Positions 52,747-62,663 of a stretch of DNA of 64,000 nt are shown here, piece by piece; the stretch's first letter is position 1; every line of letters starts with the position of its first letter. The position numbers and the translations under genes are program-made. The notes under the pieces are model-generated. The model searched no databases. It was not told the origin of the DNA and was given only the letters and a program-made list of their open reading frames with translations. Source of the stretch: Micromonospora echinospora (GTDB lineage Bacteria; Actinomycetota; Actinomycetes; Mycobacteriales; Micromonosporaceae); NCBI RefSeq assembly GCF_014203425.1, contig NZ_JACHJC010000001.1, positions 5,296,001-5,360,000 of the forward strand, written 5' to 3'.

Positions 52747-53553
52747 TCAGGACGTGGCGGAGTTCGCGCGCAGCTTCCGGACGAGTTTGCGCAGCCCGGC
52801 CTGCCAGCCGTCCGGGTCCTCGGCGCGGCGCCGCGCGTAGTCGGCCACCTCGGGGTGCGGCAGGATCAGGAACCGCTCCTCGGCCAGCCCGGCGATCACC
52901 GCGTCGGCGACCTGGTCCGGGGTGAGGATCGTCCCGGACGCGGCGATCACCCGGGCGCCGAGGTGCCCCTCGGTGAGGCCGTCGGCGAGCATCGGGGTGT
53001 CCACGCCCTGCGGGCAGAGCGCGCTGACCCGGATCCCGGCGTCCCGGTAGGTGATCGCCAGCCATTCGGCGAGCCCCACCGCGGCGTGCTTGGTGGCGGT
53101 GTACGGCGCGTCGCCGACCGCTGTGAGCAGGCCCGCCGCCGAGCAGGTGAGCAGCAGGTGGCCCTGGCCCCGGCTGAGCATGCCGGGCAGCACCGCGCGG
53201 GCGCTGTGCAGGTGCCCGAGCACGTTGACCTGCCAGGCCCGGTCCCAGTCGGCGTCCGGCGCGTCGATGCCGCCGCCGGTGGCCACTCCGGCGTTGGCGC
53301 AGAACAGGTCGATCCGTCCGTGGCGGCGCTCGGTCTCGTCGACGAGCGCGCGTACCGCCGCCTCGTCGGTGACGTCGAGCCCGACGCCGGTGGCCACCGA
53401 GCCGACTGCCTCGGCCGTGGCGCGGGCCGCGTCGGCGGCCAGGTCGGCCAGGACGACGGCGGCGGCGCCCTCGGCGGCGAACCGGCGGCCCAGCGCCGCG
53501 CCGATCCCGCCGGCGCCGCCGGTGATCACCACCACCCGGTCGGTCAGGTTCAT
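52747..53553 (-). CDS. Short-chain dehydrogenase/reductase
   Basis: 268 residues. Classical SDR: VVVITGGAGGIGAALG, NAGVATGGG, catalytic Ser in LLTCSAAG and YTATKHA (Tyr/Lys). NAD(P)-dependent oxidoreductase; substrate unknown. One base separates it from the LLM oxidoreductase upstream, so the two form an operon. Confidence 0.92.
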   Translation of the reverse strand: MNLTDRVVVITGGAGGIGAALGRRFAAEGAAAVVLADLAADAARATAEAVGSVATGVGLDVTDEAAVRALVDETERRHGRIDLFCANAGVATGGGIDAPDADWDRAWQVNVLGHLHSARAVLPGMLSRGQGHLLLTCSAAGLLTAVGDAPYTATKHAAVGLAEWLAITYRDAGIRVSALCPQGVDTPMLADGLTEGHLGARVIAASGTILTPDQVADAVIAGLAEERFLILPHPEVADYARRRAEDPDGWQAGLRKLVRKLRANSATS

Positions 53554-53554
53554 C

Positions 53555-54547
53555 TCAGGCCACCTTTCCGGGGCCGAGCCGAGGCAGCAGCTCCATCCAG
53601 GCCGCCGCGCCGCCCTCGGTGATCTCGGGCGTGGGCAGCACGGCCAGTACCGGCACGTCGACGCCGTTGTCGGCGTAGCGGCGGACGGCGGCCGCGCACT
53701 GCTCGGGTGAGCCGTGCAGCACCAGCGCGTCGACCACCTCGTCCGGTACGGCCGCGGAGGCGCCCCGCCGGTCCCCCGCGGCCCACGCCTGCCACATCGG
53801 ACCGAGCGAGTCCTCGCGGCCCAGCCATCTGTGGAAGGCCGCGTACGCGGGGACGGTCAGGTAACCGGTGATCATGCGGCGGCCCAGCGCGCGGGCGTAC
53901 ACGGCGTCCTCGGTGGGGCAGACGAAGATGCGGGCGGCGACCTCGAACCCGGGGCGGCGCTCGCCCACCTCGGCGAGCGCTGTCGGCACGTCCTCGGCGG
54001 CCAGCCAGTTGAGGATGACCCCGTCGGCCTCGGCGCCGGCCAGGCGCAGCATGCCGGGGCGCAGCGCGGCCAGCACGACCGGCGGCGGCACGCTCGGCGG
54101 GCGCTCCAGCGTGAAGCGCCGTACGGCGAACGTGTCGAACGCGCCGTCGACGGTCTCGCCGCGCAGCGCGGCCCGCAGGAAGCGCAGCACGTCGCGGGTC
54201 CGCTTGAACGGCTCGTCGAACCCGATCGCGTTCCAGTCCCGGACCAGCACCGGCGACGAGGCGCCGACGCCGAGCGCGAAGCGGCCCGGCGCGGCCTCGG
54301 CCAGCGCGGCGGCGCTCATCGCCAGCAGTCCCGGGCCACGGGTGAACACCGGCGTGATCGCGGTGCCGAGGCGCAGCCGCGGCGACCAGGCGGCGGCCAG
54401 GGCCAGCGGGGTGAACGCGTCGGCGCCGGCCACCTCCGAGGACCACACGTCGGTGAACCCGGCGTCGTCGAGCGCCGCGTAGACCGCGGCATGGTCGGCG
54501 AGCGGAATGCCGCCCAACGGCACGGTCATGCCCCATCGGTTCGTCAC
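53555..54547 (-). CDS. LLM-class flavin-dependent oxidoreductase (F420/FMN)
   Basis: 330 residues from GTG 54547, chosen because the RWGMTVPL strand following it is conserved; ATG 54529 would cut this first beta strand. TIM-barrel luciferase-like features: YTDVWSSEV-type FTDVWSSEVAGADAFTPLALAA, LRLGTAITPVFTRGP, and FALGVGASSPVLV. In actinomycetes these mostly use F420. Substrate unknown; co-transcribed with an SDR. Confidence 0.88.
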   Translation of the reverse strand: MTNRWGMTVPLGGIPLADHAAVYAALDDAGFTDVWSSEVAGADAFTPLALAAAWSPRLRLGTAITPVFTRGPGLLAMSAAALAEAAPGRFALGVGASSPVLVRDWNAIGFDEPFKRTRDVLRFLRAALRGETVDGAFDTFAVRRFTLERPPSVPPPVVLAALRPGMLRLAGAEADGVILNWLAAEDVPTALAEVGERRPGFEVAARIFVCPTEDAVYARALGRRMITGYLTVPAYAAFHRWLGREDSLGPMWQAWAAGDRRGASAAVPDEVVDALVLHGSPEQCAAAVRRYADNGVDVPVLAVLPTPEITEGGAAAWMELLPRLGPGKVA

Positions 54548-54673
54548 CCGTCGATGGTGCCCGTCCGGCACCGCCGCGAGCAAGATCCAGGCCGATATGG
54601 GCGATTAAGACCGAGACGCCGGGAAAGAGTGTTACGACTGCCGGATGAGGCGGACCGGGGACGGGGCAGCGCG

Positions 54674-55885
54674 GTGAGGACCGCCGAACCGGCAGCGCTG
54701 CGCACCTCCGGCGGCGGCCCCGGCCGGGCCACGTTCCTGGAGCTCTTCTTCGACCTGGTCTACGTGTTCGCGCTGACCCGGATCTCGGCGCGCGCCTTCG
54801 AGGACCTGGCGCTGGAGGACGGCCAGGTCGGCTGGGCGGCGGTGACCGGCGGCGGCAAGACCCTGCTGCTGCTTCTCGCGCTCTGGGGCGTCTGGCAGGG
54901 CACGGCGTGGACCACCAGCCGCTACGACCCGCACCACCTGTGGTTGCAGATCATCGTGATCACCGCGCTGATCTCGGCGATGGTGATGGGGGTGGCGGTC
55001 CCTCGCGCGTTCGGCCACAGCGGCCTGATGTTCGCCACCGCGTACGTGATCGCCCAGGTGAGCCGTCCGGCGATCCTCATGCTGGTGCTGCGCAAGGTCC
55101 AGTACCGCCGGCTCAAGCTGCGGATGCTGATCACGTTCGCGGTGACCGGCGTGCTCTGGCTGGCCGGCGCGCTGCTGCCGGTGAACGCCCGGGTGGTGCT
55201 CTGGGGCTCGGCGATGCTGCTGGAGTACCTCGGTGGCCGCTTCGGCTGGCCGGTGCCGGGCCTGGGCCGCTCCACGGTCTCCCGCTGGGACATCCACGGC
55301 GAGCACCTGGCCGAGCGCTACCAGCAGATCTTCCTGGTCGCGCTCGGTGAGACGATCCTGCTGGCCGGCCTGTCGTTCACCCGCTCCCCCACCAGCCCTG
55401 GCATGGTCACCGCGTTCGCCGTCGCGCTGGCCACCTCGGTGCTGCTGTGGCGGATCTACGTGCAACGGGCCGGGCAGATCCTCGGCGATGCGGTGACGCG
55501 GGCAGCGCACCCGGCCGCCGTCGGCCGCTCCGCCGCCGACACCCACCTGGTCATGGTGATCGGGGTGGTCGCCACCGCGATCGGCTACGAGCTGGTGATC
55601 GAGCACCCGATCGGGCACAACGAACTGCCCTGGCTGGCCGTGATCCTCGGTGGTCCGGCGCTGTTCCTGGCCGGCCGGGCCCGCTTCGAGTACGAGGTGT
55701 TCGGCCGCGTCTCCCCGTCCCGGCTGGTGGGGATCGCCGCGCTGCTGCTGCCCGTACCGCTGCTGGTGCGCCTCGCGCCGCTCGTCGCGGCGGGCTTCGC
55801 CGCGGCGGTCCTGACGGCCGTGGCGGTGGCCGACGCCCGGCGTGCCTGGGGCCGCCCACCGGAGGACGCGGCGCCGCCGTTCTGA
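54674..55885 (+). CDS. ltrA: Low-temperature requirement protein A (LtrA) family membrane protein
   Basis: 403 residues, GTG start; divergent from the LLM gene. LtrA signature FLELFFDLVYVFALTRIS at the N-terminus, the central HLAERYQQIFLVALGETIL, and ten or so helices. First seen as needed for Listeria growth in the cold; molecular function not known. Confidence 0.9.
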   Translation: MRTAEPAALRTSGGGPGRATFLELFFDLVYVFALTRISARAFEDLALEDGQVGWAAVTGGGKTLLLLLALWGVWQGTAWTTSRYDPHHLWLQIIVITALISAMVMGVAVPRAFGHSGLMFATAYVIAQVSRPAILMLVLRKVQYRRLKLRMLITFAVTGVLWLAGALLPVNARVVLWGSAMLLEYLGGRFGWPVPGLGRSTVSRWDIHGEHLAERYQQIFLVALGETILLAGLSFTRSPTSPGMVTAFAVALATSVLLWRIYVQRAGQILGDAVTRAAHPAAVGRSAADTHLVMVIGVVATAIGYELVIEHPIGHNELPWLAVILGGPALFLAGRARFEYEVFGRVSPSRLVGIAALLLPVPLLVRLAPLVAAGFAAAVLTAVAVADARRAWGRPPEDAAPPF

Positions 55886-55938
55886 GCGGTGCCGCCGGAG
55901 CGGGACGCCACGCCCGCCCTCCGGGCTACGATCCGCGC

Positions 55939-56778
55939 GTGACCTTCTCGCTCGTCGCCCGCTCCGCCGACGGGCGCCTGTTCGGAGTGGCAGTGGCCAG
56001 CCGGTTCCTCGCCGCCGGGGCGCTGGTGCCGGCCGCCGAGGCGCTGGTGGGGGCGGTCGCCACCCAGGCGCACGCCAACCTCGCCTACCGGGCGCAGGCG
56101 CTCGCGCTGTTGCGTACCGGCGTCAGCGCCATCGACGCGGTGGCCGGGCTGGTGGCCGCCGACCCGGGACGCGACGACCGGCAGCTCGCCGTGGTCGGCG
56201 CGACCGGCGACGGGGCCACCTGGACCGGGCCGCGCTGCCATCCCTGGGCCGGCGGGCAGGCCGGCGACGGCTGGGCGGCGCAGGGCAACATCCTGACCGG
56301 CCCGCAGGTGATCGACGCGCTGCGCGACGCCTGGCTGGCCCGCGAGGACCTGCCGTTCCCGCAGCGCCTGCTGGCCGCGCTCACCGCCGGTGACGCGGCC
56401 GGCGGCGACCGGCGCGGGCGGCAGAGCGCGGCGATGCTCGTGGTGCAGCGCCACGGCGGCTACGCCGGGACCGGCGACGAGCTGGTGGATCTGCGGGTGG
56501 ACGACCATGTGGACCCGGTCTCCGAGCTGCGCCGCCTGCTCGGCATCCACCACATGCTGTTCGGCCGCCCCGACCCGGCCACGCTGCGCGACCTCACCGG
56601 CCCGCTCGCCGCCGAGGTGGCCGGGCTGCTCGCCGCCACCGGGCACCCGGTCGGCCCGGCCGGCCTGGACGAGGCGCTGGCCGCCTGGACGGGTCTGGAG
56701 AACCTGGAGGAACGCTTCGTGCCCGGCCGGATCGACCCGATCGTGCTGGATCACCTGCGGCGCTGCGCGGCGCGCTGA
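55939..56778 (+). CDS. DUF1028 protein
   Basis: 279 residues, GTG start. N-terminal MTFSLVARSADGRLFGVAVASRF is the DUF1028 hallmark; these have an Ntn-hydrolase-like fold and often a C-terminal peptidoglycan-binding-like part, here residues about 215-279. Catalytic role unproven. Convergent with the next gene, 6 bp between stops. Confidence 0.9.
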   Translation: MTFSLVARSADGRLFGVAVASRFLAAGALVPAAEALVGAVATQAHANLAYRAQALALLRTGVSAIDAVAGLVAADPGRDDRQLAVVGATGDGATWTGPRCHPWAGGQAGDGWAAQGNILTGPQVIDALRDAWLAREDLPFPQRLLAALTAGDAAGGDRRGRQSAAMLVVQRHGGYAGTGDELVDLRVDDHVDPVSELRRLLGIHHMLFGRPDPATLRDLTGPLAAEVAGLLAATGHPVGPAGLDEALAAWTGLENLEERFVPGRIDPIVLDHLRRCAAR

Positions 56779-56784
56779 GGAGGC

Positions 56785-57456
56785 TCAGCCGCCGAAGGCC
56801 AGCCGGCCGATGCCGGCGCGGGCCAGCTCGGCCTGCTCGTCGCCGGTCAGCGGCAGCCGCCCGGTGGCCTTGCGCAGCACGGTGAGCGCGTCCCAGCGCA
56901 GTCCCGGCGGCACCGGCGCGCCGCCGGTGAGCACGCCGACCACCACGTCCGCCGCCGGTGGGGTCAGCCACGGCGTCCGGTCCAGCGCGTCGGCCAGGTC
57001 CAGGCCGTGCACCGCGACCTCCACCACCCGGGTACGCAGGAACTCCGGCAGCGCCATCGCGTCACCGTGGCGGGTGCGCACCACCCGTGCGGGCGGCTCG
57101 GCGGCTACCGCCTCGTCCGTGGCGCGCCAGGCCCGGCCGAACTCCCGGGCCACCTCGGCCGCGCCCGGGTGCTCCCGGGCCGCCCGCCGGGCGGAATCGA
57201 CGCGGTCCCGGTCGACCGGCGGGCTGAACTTGGCCGCGCCGAAGTAGGCGGCGGCGTCCACCTCGGGCCGGGGCGGCGCGGGCTCGGTGAGCATGCCGGC
57301 CAGGCGCCCGGCCCCGGTGCTCACGTGCGCCACGAGGTCCCGTACCCGCCACGGCGGGCACGGCGTGGGCCGGTCCAGCGCCGCGTCGTCCAGTTCGCGC
57401 AACACCCGCTCCAGGCTGTCGCATTCGGCCCGGAACGCCGCCCGCACCGTCTCCAT
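56785..57456 (-). CDS. Mycothiol-dependent maleylpyruvate isomerase-like / DinB-fold protein
   Basis: 223 residues from ATG 57456. The N-terminal four-helix metal domain shows CPPWRVRDLVAHVSTGAGRLAGML and, later, EVAVHGLDLADAL, the His positions of the MDMPI N-terminal family that is widespread in mycothiol-making actinobacteria. Probably a mycothiol S-transferase-like enzyme; substrate unknown. Eight bases after the PAP2 gene, so one operon. Confidence 0.87.
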   Translation of the reverse strand: METVRAAFRAECDSLERVLRELDDAALDRPTPCPPWRVRDLVAHVSTGAGRLAGMLTEPAPPRPEVDAAAYFGAAKFSPPVDRDRVDSARRAAREHPGAAEVAREFGRAWRATDEAVAAEPPARVVRTRHGDAMALPEFLRTRVVEVAVHGLDLADALDRTPWLTPPAADVVVGVLTGGAPVPPGLRWDALTVLRKATGRLPLTGDEQAELARAGIGRLAFGG

Positions 57457-57464
57457 CCGCCGGG

Positions 57465-58346
57465 TCAGCCCTTCCACCTGGGCACCAGCCGGTGCACCAC
57501 GACCAGCACCAGCGCGGCCACCACGGCGATCGTGCCGCCGATGCCGGCCGCGCTGCCCGCGTACCCGACGAAGAGCTGACGGCGGCTGAGGGCCTCGACG
57601 GGGATCGTGGAGCGGTCCACCAGCCAGGACAACGCCAGCGCGGAGGCCAGCAGCGCCACCGCGCCGACGCCGCCGAGCACGGCGGCGGCCACCCGGTGCG
57701 CGTCGCCGGGCTCGACCACCGCCTGCTCCCGCTGGAAGACCAGCAGCATCAGCCCGGCGACCGCGGCCCACGCGCCGACCACGAGGTACGCGGCGACCGC
57801 GTCGCTGGGCCGGTGCCAGCCGGCGGAGAGCGTGGCGACGCCCGCGGCGGCGGCGTACCCGGCGCCGAGGAACGCCCCGGCCGCCCGCAGCTTGCGCGGC
57901 AGCACCAGGATCAGCGCGACCGCCACCGAGGCGGCCACCGAGGTGTGGCCGCTGGGCAGGCTGTTGCCGGCGGCCGCCCGCTCCGGGTCGATGCCGAAGT
58001 CGGGCCGGACCAGAAAGTGCTTGAGCAGTTGCGTGGTCACGTTCGCCCCGGCGATCAGCAGCGTCGCGGTGACGGCCAGCGCCTTGCGGCCCCGGATCAG
58101 CGCGATGAAGCCGATCACCGCGGTCGCGGCCAGCAGTGACACCACGGACATGGCGTTGAGGAGCGTGTCCACCGGACCGTCGATGCGGTCCTGGCCGATC
58201 CGGTTGCCGGTCAGCGCCACCGTGTCCAGCCACTGGCCCAGTTCGGTGTGCACGGCGAAGCGCCACACCAGCACGAACGCAGCCGTCTGCAGCAGGGCCA
58301 GCACGACCAACCAGACCGCCGTCCAACCCCTCGCCGTCTCCCGCAC
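57465..58346 (-). CDS. PAP2-family membrane phosphatase
   Basis: 293 residues with about seven helices. The three phosphatase motifs are complete: KHFLVRPDFG, SLPSGHTS and SAGWHRPSDAVAA. Likely dephosphorylates a lipid phosphate or isoprenyl diphosphate at the outer membrane face. Confidence 0.92.
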   Translation of the reverse strand: MRETARGWTAVWLVVLALLQTAAFVLVWRFAVHTELGQWLDTVALTGNRIGQDRIDGPVDTLLNAMSVVSLLAATAVIGFIALIRGRKALAVTATLLIAGANVTTQLLKHFLVRPDFGIDPERAAAGNSLPSGHTSVAASVAVALILVLPRKLRAAGAFLGAGYAAAAGVATLSAGWHRPSDAVAAYLVVGAWAAVAGLMLLVFQREQAVVEPGDAHRVAAAVLGGVGAVALLASALALSWLVDRSTIPVEALSRRQLFVGYAGSAAGIGGTIAVVAALVLVVVHRLVPRWKG

Positions 58347-58438
58347 CCGGACAACTTAACGGTAGGGCCGCCGACGCGCGCGGCGGAGCGCCATCGGCTG
58401 CGGCGTACGGTGAGGCGGGCGATTCGAGGAGGTGGGGC

Positions 58439-59128
58439 GTGACCGGCGCGCCGCAGCGGGAACCGGAGGCCGGGCCACGGCCGGAGTCGCTGGCCGACCT
58501 GCTCGGCGGCCGGCGCGGGGCGGTCGACGCCACGCTGCCCCCGCTCGCGTTCGGGCTCGGCTGGGTGCTCGGCGGACTGGGCGGCGGCGTGCTCGCCGCG
58601 GTGCTGACCGGCACGGCGGTGGCGGGCTGGCGGTGGCGGCGCGGGGACCGGCCCCGCTCGGTGCTGGTCGGGCTGCTCGCGGTCTGCGTGGCCGCGCTCG
58701 TCGCGTTGCGCACCGGCCGGGCCGAGGACTTCTTCCTGCTCCAGATCGCCGCCAACGCGGCGAGCGCGCTGGCCTGGGCGGTGAGCATCGTGGTGCGCTG
58801 GCCGCTGCTCGGTGTGGTGGTCGGTACGGCGCTGGGCCAGCGGACCGGGTGGCGGCGTGACCCGGCGCTGCTGCGGGCGTACGGCCGGGGCAGTTGGGTG
58901 TGGGCGGGCACCTACGTGCTGCGGCTGGCGGTGTTCATCCCGCTCTGGCTGGACGGGCAGGTGGTCGCGCTCACAGTGGCGCGGGCGGCGCTCACCTGGC
59001 CGCTGATCGCGGCGGCGCTGGCGGCGAGCTGGGTGGTGATCCGGCGGTCGCTGCCGGCCGGGCATCCGGGACTGCGGCATCCGGTGACGGCGCCGGTCGG
59101 CGGCGGTGAGCCGGCCCGGGAAGAGTAA
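58439..59128 (+). CDS. DUF3159 membrane protein
   Basis: 229 residues, GTG with GAGGAGG upstream. Five or six helices; actinobacteria-specific DUF3159 pattern, e.g. AEDFFLLQIAANAASALAW and RGSWVWAGTYVLRLAVF. Function unknown. Divergent from the PAP2 gene. Confidence 0.88.
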   Translation: MTGAPQREPEAGPRPESLADLLGGRRGAVDATLPPLAFGLGWVLGGLGGGVLAAVLTGTAVAGWRWRRGDRPRSVLVGLLAVCVAALVALRTGRAEDFFLLQIAANAASALAWAVSIVVRWPLLGVVVGTALGQRTGWRRDPALLRAYGRGSWVWAGTYVLRLAVFIPLWLDGQVVALTVARAALTWPLIAAALAASWVVIRRSLPAGHPGLRHPVTAPVGGGEPAREE

Positions 59129-59129
59129 T

Positions 59130-59161
59130 GGAGAGGCCGCCACGGGGGGAGCGGCCTCTCC
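59130..59161 (+). terminator. Terminator after DUF3159 gene
   Basis: GGAGAGGCCGC and its perfect complement around a 10-base loop, directly after the TAA stop. The following 59162-59370 shows no gene. Confidence 0.8.
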
Positions 59162-59370
59162 GTCAAATACGTTACTCCGTCCACGGCCCGGATGTGATCC
59201 CGTGGACCGCTGATTTTTGCGTGCCTTTTCGCGCCATGGGTCGTCGCCGGGCGGAGTGGTGGGCCGGCCGGTCCGCTGCGTCGGCCGGACGGCCGGCCCA
59301 CCCGGCCTGACCGTGGGCGTCAGGCCGTCCACCGACCCGGCCGCTCCGTTCCCCCATCGGCCGGGTCGGC

Positions 59371-59408
59371 CTCCTTCGTGGGCGGGCTCGCACCCGCCCA
59401 CGAAGGAG
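59371..59408 (-). terminator. Terminator after GH48 gene
   Basis: Perfect 16-bp stem (CTCCTTCGTGGGCGGG / complement) with a 6-base loop, 8 bp past the GH48 stop on the minus strand. Confidence 0.85.
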
Positions 59409-59416
59409 AGGTCACC

Positions 59417-62323
59417 TCACCCCTGCGGGAAGTAGGTGCCGTAGTCGGCGTACGCCATGGCGATGTCCGCCTGCGCCCAGAACCGGTGGTAGTTGAAGAC
59501 CGGCTCGGGACCGCCGTCCAGGTACGCCTGCACCTTCGGCCAGTCCGGGTCGTTCTTGTAGAACGAGCGGATGTCCAGGAAGCTCTTGCCCGGGGCGATC
59601 GCGTCGCCGTTGGGCATCTTCCCGGTCCAGCCGTTGGGGACGTAGAGGCCCTGGCCGTCGGCGGCGTTGTAGACGTCGTCGAAGCGCTTGTAGTCGCCGC
59701 GCTTCTCCGGCGTCGAGACGCCCTTGCTGTCGGCGGACGCCGAGAGCGCGTCCAGCAGGCCCTTCGCGGTGTCCTTCGCCGCGGTGTTGCCGGACTTGGC
59801 CGCGTACGCGATGAGCGTGCGGGCGTAGGCGCCGGCGACGCCGACGTCCTGACCCTTGACCGTCACCTCGACGTGCAGGTTGGTGTTCGGCTGCGGGCTG
59901 CTCGGGTTCCAGTTGGCCGGCTGGCCCGTCCACTTCATGTCCGACGGGATCGACCAGTTGGTGCCCAGCGTGGTGTTGGCGATCGCCCACGGCACCCACT
60001 TGTCCAGCAGCGCCTTGGCCTTCGCGTTGCCGGTCTCCAGGTACAGCTCGGCGATGCGCTGCATCGACCAGGCCTGCATGCCGAACCACTGGTTCGACGG
60101 CGGGTCGTTGTAGACCGGGTCGACGTCGTAGAACATGCCGTAGAAGGTGGCGGTGCCGCTCGGCGGCTGGGCGTAGCTGCCGTCCCAGCTGTTCGTGGCG
60201 CCACCGGCGATGCCGCCCTCGGCGGACTGGAGCCAGGTGTAGAACTCCAACTGCCGGTCGAGGCTCTTCTGCCAGTCGGAGGCCGCGGTCGGCGACTTCG
60301 GCTTCAGCTCCGCGACGTTGGTCATCACCCAGGCCGCGAACGGGTTCTGGTAGCCGAAGTGGCTGTGGCTGGAGCCGATCCGCCACGACCAGTTCTGCGA
60401 GGTGTCGTACGCGCCGCCCCAGGCGTAGTACCAGGAGAGCAGGTAGTGCGCCGAGTCACGGCCGCTGGCTGCCGGGCAGGTGCTCGCGCCGACGCAGTTG
60501 CCGATCTTCTTGAAGTACTTGTCGAACAACGCGTAGCGCAGGTAGTCGCCCATCTTGGCGGCCTTGGCCACGGTGGCCGCCACGTCGGCCGCCTTGCCCT
60601 GCGCCTTGGCCCAGGTCAGCGCCCAGTAGGCGGCCTGGACGGCACGCGCGTCGGCGTCCGGGGCGTTGGTGTACTTCCACTGCTTGGCCGGGGCGCTGGA
60701 CTCCTTGACGAACAGGTCCAGGTAGCCGCTCGGGCCGCCGTGCTTGAACGTGTCGCAGGACGGCTGCGGCACGGTCTCCCACACCGACTCCTGGGTGCCC
60801 CGCTGGAACGTGTTGATGTATGCGGGCCGGGTGGTGCCGTCGCCGCAGCGGCCGAAGCCGTAGGTGTTGTCCACGTCGAGCAGCCAGTGCATGCCGTAGA
60901 TGTCACCGGTGCCGTAGGTGGACTGCAGTTCCGAGCGCAGCGGGTCCTGGCCGACCGGGACGTTGGCGTCCAGCGTCGACGGGTACTGGCTGGGCAGGTT
61001 GTGCTCGGCGGCGTACTGCGGGGTGCCGGGCGAGCCGGCCGTCGCCTGGTCTGAATGATTCGGAATAATATATTTTTCCATCACCGTCCAGGCGTTGTTG
61101 AACGGGGCCCAGTTCTGGGTGACCCGGCCGTACTGCGCCTCCAGCCAGAGCCAGAAGCTGAACGCCTCCGAGGTGGTCTCGTGGCCGTGGTCGGGCGCCT
61201 CGACGATGAGCGTCTCGATCGAGTGGTACGGCACGCCCTCGGGGCTGAAGTACCCCGAGTTCTTGATCTTGCCGTACTGGTCGAGGAACTTCTTGATGTA
61301 GGCGTTGTCGCCGCCGGGGCTGTCGTTGTCCGCCTCGGTCGCGACGACGGAGATCGGCGCGTAGCCGCTGGCCGACGCGGTGATGGTGGCGGTGCCGCCG
61401 ACCGTGTCGGCGTCCTCCGCGGCGGAGACCGTGGCGGTGACCCCGGTGCTCCAGTTGCTGGAGGTGAGCGTCAGCGTGGTCGGCGAGACCGTGATGTCGC
61501 TGTCACCGGTGACGGCGAGGGTCACCGGCACGTTGGCGGTCGGCGCCGCGCTGAGCGTGTACCGGACCGTGGCGCTGCTGCCCTCGCCCACTGTGACCGC
61601 GGACGGCGTGGCGACCAGCTTCGGCCCGGTGGCCGCGGTCACGGTGAACGACTTCTCCGACACCGCCGAGGCGCCGGCGTTGTCGTACGCCTTGGCCTGC
61701 ACGGTGTAGCTGCCGGCCGGCAGGTCGAGCAGGTCGTAGCCGTACGGCGCGGTGGTGTCGGTGTTGACCAGCAGGCCGTTGCGGTAGAACTCGACCTTGC
61801 TGATGGTGCCGTCGGGGTCGCTGGCGGTCGCGGTGAGCGGGACGTCCGCCGGCGCCTCGAACGGGCCCGACGGGACGCCGAGCGAGACCGTCGGCGGCTG
61901 GTTGGTCTGCGCGCCGTTGCACGCCACCCCGTTGAGGGTGAACGCGGTGGGCTTCGGGTTGCTGCCGCTGTAGCTGCCGTTGAAGCCGATGCTCGTGGAC
62001 GCGCCGGTGGGCAGGCTGCCGTTCCACGACTCGTTCGTCGCGGTCACCTCGCTGCCGGACTGGCTCCACCGGGCCGACCAGCCCTGGACCACGCGCTGGC
62101 TGCTGTTCGGGAAGGTGAACTTCAGCGACCAGTTGTTGAGCGCGTCGCCCAGGTTCTTGATGGTCACGTTGGCGGTGAAGCCGTTGTTCCAATCGCTCGA
62201 CGCATAGGTCACGTCGCAGGCGGGCGCGGCCTGTGCGGCACCAGCGGGCAGGGCCACCCCGCCTATGACGAGGGCGGCGGCGGCGAGCATCGCCGTACGG
62301 CGACGTCTGGCCAGAAGTCTCAT
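59417..62323 (-). CDS. Secreted family 48 exocellulase with CBM2
   Basis: 968 residues from ATG 62323 (GAGGAGA ten bases upstream). Signal peptide about 1-34 (ends AQAAP); CBM2 about 35-132; a bacterial Ig domain about 140-225 (PPTVSLGVPSGPFEAP); a Calx-beta-like domain about 228-322 (VTVGEGSSATVRYTL); then the GH48 catalytic domain about 330-968 with the general-acid Glu in DHGHETTSEAFSFW and substrate-tunnel Trp/Tyr-rich segments. GH48 enzymes are processive and release cellobiose from reducing ends. CBM2 binds crystalline cellulose. Divergent from the GH1 gene that would cleave the cellobiose; CebR-like box 217 bp upstream. Confidence 0.95.
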   Translation of the reverse strand: MRLLARRRRTAMLAAAALVIGGVALPAGAAQAAPACDVTYASSDWNNGFTANVTIKNLGDALNNWSLKFTFPNSSQRVVQGWSARWSQSGSEVTATNESWNGSLPTGASTSIGFNGSYSGSNPKPTAFTLNGVACNGAQTNQPPTVSLGVPSGPFEAPADVPLTATASDPDGTISKVEFYRNGLLVNTDTTAPYGYDLLDLPAGSYTVQAKAYDNAGASAVSEKSFTVTAATGPKLVATPSAVTVGEGSSATVRYTLSAAPTANVPVTLAVTGDSDITVSPTTLTLTSSNWSTGVTATVSAAEDADTVGGTATITASASGYAPISVVATEADNDSPGGDNAYIKKFLDQYGKIKNSGYFSPEGVPYHSIETLIVEAPDHGHETTSEAFSFWLWLEAQYGRVTQNWAPFNNAWTVMEKYIIPNHSDQATAGSPGTPQYAAEHNLPSQYPSTLDANVPVGQDPLRSELQSTYGTGDIYGMHWLLDVDNTYGFGRCGDGTTRPAYINTFQRGTQESVWETVPQPSCDTFKHGGPSGYLDLFVKESSAPAKQWKYTNAPDADARAVQAAYWALTWAKAQGKAADVAATVAKAAKMGDYLRYALFDKYFKKIGNCVGASTCPAASGRDSAHYLLSWYYAWGGAYDTSQNWSWRIGSSHSHFGYQNPFAAWVMTNVAELKPKSPTAASDWQKSLDRQLEFYTWLQSAEGGIAGGATNSWDGSYAQPPSGTATFYGMFYDVDPVYNDPPSNQWFGMQAWSMQRIAELYLETGNAKAKALLDKWVPWAIANTTLGTNWSIPSDMKWTGQPANWNPSSPQPNTNLHVEVTVKGQDVGVAGAYARTLIAYAAKSGNTAAKDTAKGLLDALSASADSKGVSTPEKRGDYKRFDDVYNAADGQGLYVPNGWTGKMPNGDAIAPGKSFLDIRSFYKNDPDWPKVQAYLDGGPEPVFNYHRFWAQADIAMAYADYGTYFPQG

Positions 62324-62539
62324 GTGGGCGGTGTCTCCTCGGACCGGGCCGGGACCTCGGGGTCCCGGCGGGGCGCCTCCACGCGACGACGGGGCGTACG
62401 CGGGGGGACGGAGGCGTCCGGAAAGATGGTCGTCCCGGCCGTGCCGGGGATCGGGGCGCCGCACCGGTTCGTCACCGGGTGCCCTCGGCGGCCCGCGCTC
62501 GCGTTAACTGGCTCCACGTGGCGTGACGAGAGTGTGACA

Positions 62540-62553
62540 TGGAAGCGCTCCCA
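62540..62553. promoter_or_regulatory. CebR-like operator 1 (GH48 side)
   Basis: TGGAAGCGCTCCCA, one mismatch from the CebR palindrome TGGGAGCGCTCCCA that controls cellulase genes in actinomycetes; cellobiose releases the LacI-family repressor. Placed in the GH48 promoter region. Confidence 0.85.
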
Positions 62554-62649
62554 CCACAACGGCCAGCGCAGATACGAGCTTCCATGTTTCGATCTCGTTT
62601 AGGGGCTTTTCCAAACCCGTGACGGGCGTTACAGTCGCAGCATCGCCGA

Positions 62650-62663
62650 TGGGAGCGCTTCCA
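62650..62663. promoter_or_regulatory. CebR-like operator 2 (orphan)
   Basis: TGGGAGCGCTTCCA, one mismatch from the consensus, about 97 bp from box 1. It may help box 1 by looping, or serve a lost transcript that ended at the hairpin 62870-62902. Confidence 0.85.
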